Shown here: positions 42,828-50,155 of the stretch, piece after piece
Layout of the letters: each line of letters starts with the position of its first letter
Position numbering within the stretch: the first letter of the stretch is position 1
Virus record (IMG/VR): IMGVR_UViG_3300043409_001689
Span: 1 to 56,588 of that record
DNA from: a virus
DNA: 56,588 nucleotides
Direction: 5' to 3' (one strand)
Notes under the pieces: model-generated
The model's database searches: none
The model's input: only the letters and a program-made list of their open reading frames with translations
Told to the model about the DNA's origin: nothing
Program-made: the position numbers and the translations under genes

Positions 42828-43492
42828 GAAAAACTAAGCCAAGCAATTCTTTTAGAGTTGCATCAGTAATGGGAAGTTTTGACCTTCAAGACATCAACAT
42901 AGAAGAAAGATTTGAAGGGGCTTTTGATTTTCCTAATAATTGGCAAATAGGGGCTGTTATTGGCAATAGCGGAACTGGAAAGACTACAATAGCTAAAGAG
43001 TTATTTCAAGATGCTTTTGTCACTAATTTTGAATACACAAAAGACAATATATTGGATGATATGCCTATGAAAGCATCAGTAGCAGAAATAACACAAATGT
43101 TTAATAGCGTAGGGTTTAGTTCTCCACCGTCTTGGCTAAAGCCTTACCAAGTCCTTTCAAATGGTCAAAAGATGCGCGTGGACCTTGCAAATGCTTTACT
43201 ACAAGATAAGGAATTGATTGTATTTGATGAATTTACGAGTGTAGTAGATAGGACTATTGCTCAAGTAGGAAGTTTTGCAGTGCAAAAATCAATAAGAAAA
43301 ACAAATAAAAAATTCATAGCGGTTTCTTGTCATTTTGATATTGTAGATTGGCTCATGCCCGATTGGGTTTTTAATACTAACGATATGACTTTTCAAGTTA
43401 TGTCAAAAAAAAAAGACCAAATTTACGAATCGAGATTTTCAAAACAAAAGATTCAAGAATTTGGAACTTGTTTGCTAAACACCACTATCTAA
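42806..43492 (+). CDS. ABC-type ATPase domain, first half of an ABC-GNAT protein
   Basis: 228 aa in the plain reading. Walker A GNSGTGKTT at 53-61, signature LSNGQ at 117-121, Walker B LIVFDE at 137-142, switch His in CHFD at 175-178. There is no membrane domain, so it is a soluble ABC ATPase. The zero frame ends soon after a run of ten A. In the -1 frame translation continues without interruption through the GNAT domain, giving RPNLRIEIF and RIWNLFAKHHYL at the join. The final 25 residues of the plain reading are therefore probably not the natural C-terminus. Confidence 0.8.
   Translation: MQSFNIIRKTKPSNSFRVASVMGSFDLQDINIEERFEGAFDFPNNWQIGAVIGNSGTGKTTIAKELFQDAFVTNFEYTKDNILDDMPMKASVAEITQMFNSVGFSSPPSWLKPYQVLSNGQKMRVDLANALLQDKELIVFDEFTSVVDRTIAQVGSFAVQKSIRKTNKKFIAVSCHFDIVDWLMPDWVFNTNDMTFQVMSKKKDQIYESRFSKQKIQEFGTCLLNTTI
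43405..43414 (+). other. Run of ten A that joins the ABC and GNAT frames
   Basis: A10 read as AAA-AAA-AAA in the ATPase frame. A -1 slip here (ribosomal or polymerase), or one extra A from sequencing, would fuse the two domains into one ~358-aa protein. Confidence 0.7.
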
Positions 43493-43881
43493 ATCACAAG
43501 CTTAATCCTTCGTCTCAAATTTATGTGATGTTTTGCAATGATTTTCTTTGCGGATTTACAAGTGTTTTGCATTTCCCTCACCCTTCAAGCGATAAAATAA
43601 AAAGAGGGCATAGAACTGTAATTTTACCCGATTTCCAAGGAATAGGACTTGGCGTGTACCTTAGAGACTTTGTAGCTAATTTATACACTTCACAAGGCTT
43701 TCAATTTATAACTACTACATCTAACCCAGCATTAATTCATTCAATGAATAAGTCTAAAAAATGGAAATTAACTGCAAAAGGACGAACTCATTTTAAACCT
43801 AACAAGAATAATATGGAAGGCTTTAAAAAGACCGCTGCGGGAGCAAATAGAATAACAACTTCTTGGAAGTTTATTTGGTAG
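43468..43881 (+). CDS. GNAT-type acetyltransferase domain, second half of an ABC-GNAT protein
   Basis: 137 aa if started at the TTG at 43468; there is no ATG near. The frame is open further upstream to the A10 run, and the ~18 residues there complete the domain border. GNAT motif A is visible as VILPDFQGIGLGVYLRDFV (Q-x-x-G-x-G/L-x-x-x-L). The block TSNPALIHSMNKSKKWKLTA and SWKFIW at the end are typical of acyltransferases I recall fused to ABC ATPases. Substrate unknown. Confidence 0.78.
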   Translation: MFAKHHYLNHKLNPSSQIYVMFCNDFLCGFTSVLHFPHPSSDKIKRGHRTVILPDFQGIGLGVYLRDFVANLYTSQGFQFITTTSNPALIHSMNKSKKWKLTAKGRTHFKPNKNNMEGFKKTAAGANRITTSWKFIW

Positions 43882-43923
43882 TAAAGCGGAACGGACTTGT
43901 GGAGACTGACAAATGGATATAAG

Positions 43924-43954
43924 AAAAGCCCTTGAATCACTTCAAGGGCTTTTT
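43924..43954. terminator. Bidirectional terminator between convergent operons
   Basis: AAAAGCCCTTGA (43924-43935) pairs with TCAAGGGCTTTTT (43942-43954). It ends the rightward region and the leftward replication region. Confidence 0.88.
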
Positions 43955-43960
43955 GCTTTT

Positions 43961-44173
43961 TTAGAACTCGCTAATAAAGCTTTCTAACTTCTCTTTTTCT
44001 TCACTTTCTTTTTTTATTCTCGCCCACATATTTCTTGTATTCATTTCGTTTGTGTGAAACGATTTATACTGAGCAAATGTAGGATAAGTCATAGGCGAAT
44101 TTAGAACGTCATTGGCATTATCTATTGACGTTTGATAATGTATAACTTTTTTTTCATATTCTTTAATATCCAT
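43961..44173 (-). CDS. Small helical hypothetical protein
   Basis: 70 aa, Lys/Glu/Asn-rich, predicted helical, no recognised motif. It overlaps the preceding nuclease gene by 11 bp and is the last gene before the terminator. It may be a nuclease partner by position. Confidence 0.55.
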   Translation of the reverse strand: MDIKEYEKKVIHYQTSIDNANDVLNSPMTYPTFAQYKSFHTNEMNTRNMWARIKKESEEKEKLESFISEF

Positions 44174-45026
44174 TTGTTGATGCTTTTAATTGTTTGAAAT
44201 AATCAGCTATAAACCTTGCGGAATAGCCTTTAAACAACTCCATGCCATCTACTGGCAACGGGTAAAGGGTAAACTTCTTTTCGTTCATATCCCAATGAAT
44301 AATCCCCCCACCTTTGAACGTGTATTTTGAAAGGTCTATCCAAGTATCATTATACTTGAAGCCACCTGTTTTTAGAAAGCATAACCAAGAACATACTACT
44401 TGGAAAAAGTATTGGTTTTGATTACAATCATCGTAATTACGCATTTGACCAAGCAACTTCTTTCCATTAAACCCTTGCTTATCTATTTTCTTATCCGCTT
44501 TCACGTCAAAGAAATATAGTTCCTTCTTGACTTCATCAATAACTGCCAAGTCTCCTTTTGTAGCAAACCCAAAACCCGAAGGCTTCCCGTCAATATTTAC
44601 GGTACAACTGCATAAGTATTGGGTAAAACACCTGGTTCCGATTCTGTCAATGAACTTAGAAAACTTTAAGAACTCGCTTGCAATATTTATACAGTCATTT
44701 TCCGTAAAGCTATTATACTTCGTGTATTTTTCAATAAGCTTTGTAGGCTCTAATTGAATACCGCTAAGCATTTTATCCGTGATTTCATCTACAAGTTCCC
44801 CGCGCTCTCTTCCGCCAGCCCATTCGTCTTCAATAACTTGCAAGGGAACTCCTCGACGCTCTGCAAGAGTTTTCTTGATAGCATCAAAGTCAGCATCACT
44901 TAAAGTTTTCTTGATAGCTGACACGGACTTGTACTTAGTCTTTGAACCGTCCGTAAAGAATTGATACTTGCCAGTATCTTTTAATTCTATTCGGAGGTGT
45001 GCTGGAACTGTTTGGGTTTCTTGCAT
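44163..45026 (-). CDS. PD-(D/E)XK nuclease (RecB / lambda-exonuclease-like)
   Basis: 287 aa. KGDLAVID with D159 and YFFDVKADKK with D174 and K176 make the PD-(D/E)XK core; QNQYFFQVVCSWL downstream matches the Q-x-x-x-Y motif of RecB-type nucleases. The N-terminal ~100 residues resemble the helical part found before the core in lambda-exo-like enzymes. It sits next to an SSB-like gene, so recombination or DNA processing is likely. Leader motif (with GTTAGAA variant) at 45037-45047. Confidence 0.8.
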   Translation of the reverse strand: MQETQTVPAHLRIELKDTGKYQFFTDGSKTKYKSVSAIKKTLSDADFDAIKKTLAERRGVPLQVIEDEWAGGRERGELVDEITDKMLSGIQLEPTKLIEKYTKYNSFTENDCINIASEFLKFSKFIDRIGTRCFTQYLCSCTVNIDGKPSGFGFATKGDLAVIDEVKKELYFFDVKADKKIDKQGFNGKKLLGQMRNYDDCNQNQYFFQVVCSWLCFLKTGGFKYNDTWIDLSKYTFKGGGIIHWDMNEKKFTLYPLPVDGMELFKGYSARFIADYFKQLKASTNGY

Positions 45027-45123
45027 GGATTTTTAGAATTTTCGTTAGAACTAAAACAAACATACACCCAAGAATTTTTAGGCTCAAGGGTGCTGTCATT
45101 ATTTAACGCTTTTTAACACCAAA

Positions 45124-46068
45124 TTAAAACGGCAAATCTTGGTCAGTCTCATCTAACGTATTGTTAAAGTCGTCTCCTTCGGGAATCAAGTACCAATACT
45201 TCGGAAGAATTTTCAAAGAAAATTCAGAATGAGTAATTCCATAAGGCTTGCCAAGAAGCGTGAAAGATACATGGGTAGCTGTAACACTTGTAATAGATAA
45301 AAGCACATTATCTTGCTTCCGCAAGAACTCGTCACCACCTACCAAAGTAGAAATTTCATGCGCTTGCATATCTCTTGCCTTTCTTTCAACTTCTCTACCT
45401 TGAGGTTGTGTAGGGGCTTGCGGAATGGCTGATTGAACAGAAGGTTGAGTAGCTACGCTTGGCGTAGGAACTGGAACACCCATAGCTTTTTGCCATTCGG
45501 GGCTTTGCTGGATTTTATCTCTAATACCTTGCGGTAGGCTTTCAAAAGCAGCCATAGCCTTATCGTGATTAGCAGTCTTTAGGTCGTCTATCGTAAATTC
45601 TACCAAAGGGTGAAAGACCGAAGGCTTTTGCATACCTTTTGCAAGGGGCATGACAGACTTTATTTTATCATAAGTCTTTCCCGAAGACTTTGACAGCTCG
45701 TGAATAACAGAGACTTGAATAGAATGACCGAGGACTTTTGTAATGTCAACCGAATCTACCTCTTGTTCGGTATAAACTTTGCCGCGGGCTTCTTCCAAGA
45801 AAGTGCGAAGATTAGACTTGGTTTTTCCTCCCATAGTCATGTTGAAGTCCTTCCAAATAGTTTGGGGAACTTGCTTTCCCTCAAACTCCATCATTTCATA
45901 AGGAAGTTCAAAGCAAAATTTTACGATTCTTTGGGGCTTGGATATTCCTTGCCATTCATTAGGTTGAGTTCCAATGTCAACCATTTTGATAAATGTAGCC
46001 ACGTGCGAACCCGCAGGGGCAGGGGTGCGGTCATAACCGCCTTGTGATTTTCCGACAACTATTGCCAT
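45124..46068 (-). CDS. Single-stranded DNA-binding-type protein with SSB-like tip
   Basis: 314 aa. The N-terminal ~160 residues (PAPAGSHVATFIKMVDIGTQ, then IVKFCFELPYEM and KSNLRTFLEEARG) match a phage OB-fold family (DUF669-like). A Pro/Gln/Thr-rich linker spans ~195-230. The C-terminus ends DETDQDLPF, strongly like the acidic DDDIPF tip with which bacterial SSBs recruit partners. It probably coats ssDNA in replication and recombination. No exact leader motif directly before ATG; a variant (AACGAAATTTC) lies ~55 bp upstream. Confidence 0.75.
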   Translation of the reverse strand: MAIVVGKSQGGYDRTPAPAGSHVATFIKMVDIGTQPNEWQGISKPQRIVKFCFELPYEMMEFEGKQVPQTIWKDFNMTMGGKTKSNLRTFLEEARGKVYTEQEVDSVDITKVLGHSIQVSVIHELSKSSGKTYDKIKSVMPLAKGMQKPSVFHPLVEFTIDDLKTANHDKAMAAFESLPQGIRDKIQQSPEWQKAMGVPVPTPSVATQPSVQSAIPQAPTQPQGREVERKARDMQAHEISTLVGGDEFLRKQDNVLLSITSVTATHVSFTLLGKPYGITHSEFSLKILPKYWYLIPEGDDFNNTLDETDQDLPF

Positions 46069-46142
46069 TTTGATAACTTTTTACGCTCTTTTGATACCTT
46101 CTTAGGCTTTTTTGAGCAATTTAGAAATTTCGTTAATATCGT

Positions 46143-46215
46143 TGGCGTGATTGGAGTCGAACCAATACTTTCCCCATTGTAAAAATTGAGTGTGTTATCC
46201 ATTACACTACACGCC
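46143..46215 (-). tRNA. tRNA-like gene with an unusual anticodon arm
   Basis: Minus strand: acceptor GGCGTG/CACGCC (6 bp), D arm GTGT-AATGGATA-ACAC, T arm ATTGG-TTCGACT-CCAAT and discriminator A are all good. The anticodon arm CTCAA/TGGGG has one A-G mismatch and one wobble and would enclose nine bases (TTTTTACAA) instead of seven, so no anticodon can be given safely. CCA is not encoded. It lies between a 53-codon gene and the SSB-like gene. A decayed tRNA or sequencing error is possible. Confidence 0.6.
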
Positions 46216-46243
46216 TTCCAAAAAAAACAAATTTACAGTACGC

Positions 46244-46405
46244 TTACGCAGCCTTTTCCAAAGCTACTTTAACTCTTTTAGAAGACTTCAAGGCTTTCTT
46301 CTTTGATTCTTTAGGCTTATTGAAGCCACGAGTGTAATTTACAACATCTTCGTAAGAAGGGGCTTGGTAGCCTTCTGATTCATAAGGATTTTCAAAATTC
46401 GGCAT
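46244..46405 (-). CDS. 53-aa basic hypothetical protein
   Basis: It begins MPNFENPYESEGYQAPSYED and ends with a Lys-rich helix (KKKALKSSKRVKVALEKA). It is first in its transcript: promoter at 46451-46482, exact leader motif at 46425-46436, then ATG at 46405. The tRNA-like gene follows. The basic tail suggests nucleic acid binding. Clear signals make it a real gene despite its size. Confidence 0.75.
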   Translation of the reverse strand: MPNFENPYESEGYQAPSYEDVVNYTRGFNKPKESKKKALKSSKRVKVALEKAA

Positions 46406-46450
46406 GATTCAAGGATTTTTGATGAATTTTCGTTAACCAATTAAGTGATA

Positions 46451-46482
46451 CAAATGTATAAAAAAATATCTAAAATTCCAAA
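46451..46482 (-). promoter_or_regulatory. Bacteroidota-type promoter for the 53-aa gene, tRNA and SSB region
   Basis: Minus strand: TTTG (46479-46482), 20-bp spacer, TACATTTG (46451-46458). The -33 box lies inside the 3' end of the upstream gene. Confidence 0.83.
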
Positions 46483-46919
46483 CTTTTGTTATATTTTTTT
46501 TCACTATCTACAAAGATTTTTTCAATATCCTTAAATAACCTTGAAACGCCTTCATTTATGACCTTTAGCACGTCTTTAGGCACGTCTTTTTCTTCGATGT
46601 ACTTACTATTCTTAGAAGCAAAAAGCACCGTAGAAGTTTTTTGATAAAGCTTTGCTTCGACGATTAATACAGACTTTACGGAAAAGAACGTAGAATCTTT
46701 GTCGGTAAGAAAACCATAAGCGGTGTAGCTGGTTCCGTAATTCTTACGAATTGCATCAATGATGCAATAGATAAGCTGTATTTCGCTATCCGTGTACTTT
46801 TGTCGTCCTCCAACGACGTTGAAGTGTCGGGAAGGTCTTTCAGTAGGGAAGCGGCTTCTGATAAATCTTGGGTCAGCCAATAGGCTTTCAACGGCTTGGC
46901 GTTGGGCTTGGATATTCAT
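46470..46919 (-). CDS. Hypothetical protein
   Basis: 149 aa, soluble. Start RQAVESLLADPRFIRSRFPT, a central beta part and a Lys-rich helical C-terminus (DIEKIFVDSEKKYNKS). No recognised motif. Exact leader motif at 46926-46937, ATG 46919. Its 3' end carries the -33 box of the next promoter. Confidence 0.65.
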   Translation of the reverse strand: MNIQAQRQAVESLLADPRFIRSRFPTERPSRHFNVVGGRQKYTDSEIQLIYCIIDAIRKNYGTSYTAYGFLTDKDSTFFSVKSVLIVEAKLYQKTSTVLFASKNSKYIEEKDVPKDVLKVINEGVSRLFKDIEKIFVDSEKKYNKSLEF

Positions 46920-46958
46920 AATTAGAATTTTCGTTAAAGTAGTTGAAACAAATAATTT

Positions 46959-47594
46959 TTAGATAGACTTTAAAGTCTTTTCGTCAAACTTCAAAAGGTG
47001 AGCGGGGCAATGGACTTCGCCATGCTCGTTTGCGCTACTGACATCTACTTTTGTTCCTTTGTGAGGGCAAAAATATTCACCATTGGATTCTATCAAAGAC
47101 TTTCCGCAATAAGCGGAACGCAGTTTCATAAGCGGCTCCTTAGTTTCAAATGAAACTACCTTGCTTTCTTGATTACATTCAAAATGCTCCCAATTTGTAT
47201 GGGTGTTTTCAGCGCGGCACTTGGTCTTCTTATAGACCACTTCACCGTTAGAACGTCTTGGTTCATTTTTTTTGTAGAAGTCGGGGAATGTTGGGTCTTG
47301 CAATTCCCAAACAACATTTCCTATTTTGTGAATAGCTGTAAAGCACTCGCTTTTTTGCCTTAGTATAAGTAAAGGCATCATGAGGTCTTGCTGCTTTTTA
47401 CTCGTAAATCTATGGTCAACGTGCCAGTGCTTTGGGGCTTCGGGAAAAAACTCACGGTCTTCGTGAGTGTCACCAAGAATTGGCATGGCATCACCATTCA
47501 CCAAGACTACATGAGGAACTTGGTAGAACTTTCCAACGATGCATCGAGCGGGGGGATAGATTATTTTTGAATCTTTCATAGGCTTAGTTAACAT
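46959..47594 (-). CDS. Protein with a Rieske-type [2Fe-2S] motif
   Basis: 211 aa from the ATG at 47594; ATG 47579 is also possible. A first domain (~1-120) contains GDTHEDREFFPEAPKHWHVD and is not recognised. In the C-terminal part, YFCPHKGTKVD, 17 residues from that CxH to HCPAHLLKFD, gives C-x-H-(17)-C-x-x-H, the Rieske ligand pattern with the expected spacing, followed by the typical L-x-F-D. A cluster-binding ferredoxin-like domain is thus plausible. The upstream YCGKSL might add to metal binding. No oxygenase domain is seen. A zinc-ribbon with the same residues is the alternative. Confidence 0.6.
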   Translation of the reverse strand: MLTKPMKDSKIIYPPARCIVGKFYQVPHVVLVNGDAMPILGDTHEDREFFPEAPKHWHVDHRFTSKKQQDLMMPLLILRQKSECFTAIHKIGNVVWELQDPTFPDFYKKNEPRRSNGEVVYKKTKCRAENTHTNWEHFECNQESKVVSFETKEPLMKLRSAYCGKSLIESNGEYFCPHKGTKVDVSSANEHGEVHCPAHLLKFDEKTLKSI

Positions 47595-47614
47595 AGTAAA
47601 TACTATTGAGTTTT

Positions 47615-48325
47615 TTATTTAGACATTAATTCTTGTATATACTTAGGATAAACCCCTCTTCTTATACAAGAAATTGAATTTTTTGAACAATTGTACATTG
47701 ACGCTAATTGTGAAATAGTAAACTTGTAACTACAAATAGTCTCTATGTCTGAAATTGACAACTTTTTGTTTTTTGTTGTAAACTTTTCATCATTAGGATT
47801 ATCTGTTTTAAGAACAGAAGCCCATTGCTTGCCATTTCTAATATAGAAATACGTTTGATATGCTCCACCGAACATTTTTGAAAACTCTTGGTCCGTATAG
47901 TTTTCAAGATTATTTTTTATCCAAATTATATCACTTACACTAAGAAAAGAACTTGCTCGTTGATATCCCTTTAAAATATTTTCTCTTCCTTTTTCTTTTT
48001 TGTCAAGCATATTGTCTTTATGCGTACCTAATGACAAATGATTTACATTTATACAGCTTGCGTTATCGCAAGAATGCATGACACATAAACCTTTTTCTAT
48101 CTTTCCGATAAACTCTTGATAAACCTTCCTATGTGCAAAATGATGCTGTAATTTATTGTTTTCGGAAGTTGAAAACATAATATACCCATCGCTTCTTGGC
48201 TTGTTTGATATTACTAAATGACAGTTTGAAATTGGGTCTATATTACAAATAACAGGTTTTTTTTTGTTTATTATGTAATAATAGGCTTTATCTTCTTTTT
48301 CTACGTAGCTACTTTTAGCTGACAT
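47615..48325 (-). CDS. HNH homing-type endonuclease
   Basis: 236 aa. The HNH core is KGLCVMHSCDNASCINVNHL followed by SLGTHKDNMLDKKEKGRE, with H at the start, N and H in the middle. C-terminal repeats of helix-turn-helix type (ISDIETICSYKFTISQLASM then YNCSKNSISCIRRG) fit the NUMOD/DNA-binding tail of homing enzymes. Free-standing, between the Rieske-like and ASCH genes, with an exact leader motif at 48336-48347. Probably a selfish element rather than a phage function. Confidence 0.85.
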   Translation of the reverse strand: MSAKSSYVEKEDKAYYYIINKKKPVICNIDPISNCHLVISNKPRSDGYIMFSTSENNKLQHHFAHRKVYQEFIGKIEKGLCVMHSCDNASCINVNHLSLGTHKDNMLDKKEKGRENILKGYQRASSFLSVSDIIWIKNNLENYTDQEFSKMFGGAYQTYFYIRNGKQWASVLKTDNPNDEKFTTKNKKLSISDIETICSYKFTISQLASMYNCSKNSISCIRRGVYPKYIQELMSK

Positions 48326-48386
48326 TTTAAATTAGAATTTTCGTTAATAAATTAAGTTAATTAGTGTAGTTCATTTAGTATGTTTT

Positions 48387-49055
48387 TTATTTTTTAGTCA
48401 CGTTTTTGAATTTCACTACCCACACCCACGGGTTTAATTCCCAAGAGCCTTTTCCGTTAATGAGTTCAAAGAGAGTTTGGTATGAATTAATTGGGCTAAA
48501 GAACTTATATGTAGTGAATTTACAAGAATAGTCTCTGTAATCAGTTCCCTCGCGAAATGAGCCTTTCGGGGAAGTTGCAGATTCCACCCCTTCAGCTATC
48601 GCACCCTCCTCGGTAATATCTTGTAACCGCTCACAAGTAATGTTGACAATTTCAAGGTCAAACCTCGAAGCTGCACGGGGCATAAATAAAGACGGTTGCC
48701 ATTTCCAAGACTCATGCAAGTTCTCCCAAAGTCTTCCGTTTTCAGAAGCCTTATAGATATACCCGTATTCGTCGTCTTCGACGCTTAAAAAGTCAGTTAA
48801 TCTAAAAGTCTCACGCACCCACAACTGGTCTTCTACAAAACCATAAGGACATTTAATAGACTTATGCGGAAGACCTTTTGTGCTTTCAAAACGAGCATAA
48901 AGACCATCTTCGTGAACGTCTATCCAATTATAAACCCAGTCATTAGGGCTTTCATTTACTTTTTTAAGACCTCTATCTCTGCGGGTTTCTGTCTTTGTCT
49001 TTTTTAATAAGGCTTCCACCATTACGGTAGTCATTAATATACCTCTTGACTTCAT
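48387..49055 (-). CDS. ASCH-domain-like phage protein
   Basis: 222 aa. KSRGILMTTVMVEALLKKTK then TETRRDRGL, YGFVEDQLWVRETFRL and SLFMPRAASRFDLEIVNITC, ERLQDITEEGAIAEGVES and NPWVWVVKF give the full conserved order of a common phage family with an ASCH (PUA-like) fold. These bind RNA or modified nucleotides; the exact role is unknown. The ATG overlaps the stop of the 32-aa ORF upstream as ATGA. Confidence 0.8.
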   Translation of the reverse strand: MKSRGILMTTVMVEALLKKTKTETRRDRGLKKVNESPNDWVYNWIDVHEDGLYARFESTKGLPHKSIKCPYGFVEDQLWVRETFRLTDFLSVEDDEYGYIYKASENGRLWENLHESWKWQPSLFMPRAASRFDLEIVNITCERLQDITEEGAIAEGVESATSPKGSFREGTDYRDYSCKFTTYKFFSPINSYQTLFELINGKGSWELNPWVWVVKFKNVTKK

Positions 49056-49150
49056 GGCAAATATTTGTCTTTGTAGTCTTGGGAAGTATCTTTCTTTTCA
49101 AGAAAACCTCCCAAGACGATGATGATTAGAAAGGCTATTAGTAGTTTCAT
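49052..49150 (-). CDS. 32-aa membrane micropeptide coupled on both sides
   Basis: MKLLIAFLIIIVLGGF, then a charged tail (LEKKDTSQDYKDKYLP). Its ATG overlaps the stop of the 49147-49776 gene by ATGA, and its stop overlaps the ATG of the ASCH gene by ATGA. The double overlap argues that it is translated. One membrane span, function unknown. Confidence 0.6.
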   Translation of the reverse strand: MKLLIAFLIIIVLGGFLEKKDTSQDYKDKYLP

Positions 49151-49776
49151 TTGCACATTCTTTTTTGACGCTCTTTTAGCATGGCTTCCGCATAATCGTA
49201 AGCTGTTTTTGCGTCTCCTTGAATAGGTTGATTATCGTTAATAACAAAAGGCAAGGCTACCCCAGCAAAGTAATCAAGAAGGGTCATACCCTCTTGGTGA
49301 GGACTTGCAAAAGCTAAAGGATTTTCGGAAATACTAAGAGGATTTACTGTTGAATTATTGGCTCTGCCATAAGAAGGAGGAACTCTTTGGATTCTTTCAA
49401 GAATACCGTTAAGGCGTATCGCCATGCCACCATCATTTCTTAATGACATATTGCAGCTTCCTTTAAAGTCATACCATATTGCTCCATTTGCTCTTTTGAC
49501 AGAACAAGTACATTCATGGGTAGGCATCTTAAATACAAGATGTGGAAGCGTTCCGTCTTCACCTACAAAATCACAGCACATAGAAACTTCAATGTCAAGG
49601 CTTTTAAGATATTTTTGAAATTCATTGAAAGAAAAGCCGAAGTCTTTTTCAAAAAGACTAAAAAGTTCATTTTTTGCTGCTAATTGCAAGGCTTTAAGTT
49701 CTTTTGCAACGGCTTTCAGATGCTTGGCTTCGGTGAGCGCATTAGTCTTTAGGATTCTTTCTATTTTCTTTGACAT
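49147..49776 (-). CDS. Conserved phage-type hypothetical protein
   Basis: 209 aa. The end GMTLLDYFAGVALPFVIND followed by AYDYAEAMLKERQKR matches the frequent C-terminus of small phage proteins (M-(T/S)-L-R/L-D-(Y/W)-F-A-(A/G).. Y..A..M(L)..R). The N-terminal part is helical, with a Cys pair (MCCDFVG) and CTCSVKRANG in the middle. It has its own promoter (49823-49853) and leader motif (49796-49807). Confidence 0.72.
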   Translation of the reverse strand: MSKKIERILKTNALTEAKHLKAVAKELKALQLAAKNELFSLFEKDFGFSFNEFQKYLKSLDIEVSMCCDFVGEDGTLPHLVFKMPTHECTCSVKRANGAIWYDFKGSCNMSLRNDGGMAIRLNGILERIQRVPPSYGRANNSTVNPLSISENPLAFASPHQEGMTLLDYFAGVALPFVINDNQPIQGDAKTAYDYAEAMLKERQKRMCK

Positions 49777-49822
49777 AGTTAAAGGATTTTTGATTAATTT
49801 TCGTTAATTTTTAATAATAATA

Positions 49823-49853
49823 CAAATGTATATATTTAATTCGATACTTCAAA
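49823..49853 (-). promoter_or_regulatory. Bacteroidota-type promoter
   Basis: Minus strand: TTTG (49850-49853), 19-bp spacer, TACATTTG (49823-49830). The leader motif lies downstream of the predicted start site, at 49796-49807. Confidence 0.83.
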
Positions 49854-49859
49854 ATATAT

Positions 49860-50072
49860 TTATATTATTTTTTGTAAAAGATTAAAATTAATTAATCTTT
49901 CAATATCAATTAACGACATTTGAAAGACTACCCCTTGTTTTGTCTTAGCCTTGACAAATTCTAAGGTATAGCCTTCTACCTTGTTTTTTGCCGTTTGGGG
50001 GTTGAATTTATTAATTTCAACTATTGACCCGTCCGAAACAAATAAAAATCGCTTGCCTAATAAAACCGCCAT
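49860..50072 (-). CDS. Small beta-rich hypothetical protein
   Basis: 70 aa. LLGKRFLFVSDGSIVEINKF and YTLEFVKAKTKQGVVFQMSL look like a small barrel; ends in an Ile/Leu helix. It lies behind a terminator (50098-50123), so it either depends on read-through or has an unseen start signal. No family recognised. Confidence 0.5.
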   Translation of the reverse strand: MAVLLGKRFLFVSDGSIVEINKFNPQTAKNKVEGYTLEFVKAKTKQGVVFQMSLIDIERLINFNLLQKII

Positions 50073-50097
50073 TAATCGCTATTTTAAAGAAATAAAA

Positions 50098-50123
50098 AAC
50101 GCCATACTTTTTTGCATGGCGTT
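50098..50123 (-). terminator. Terminator of the replication operon
   Basis: AACGCCAT (50098-50105) pairs with ATGGCGTT (50116-50123); on the minus strand T6 follows. Confidence 0.85.
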
Positions 50124-50155
50124 CCGAAAAAAAATTATAATCCCATGAACACTAA

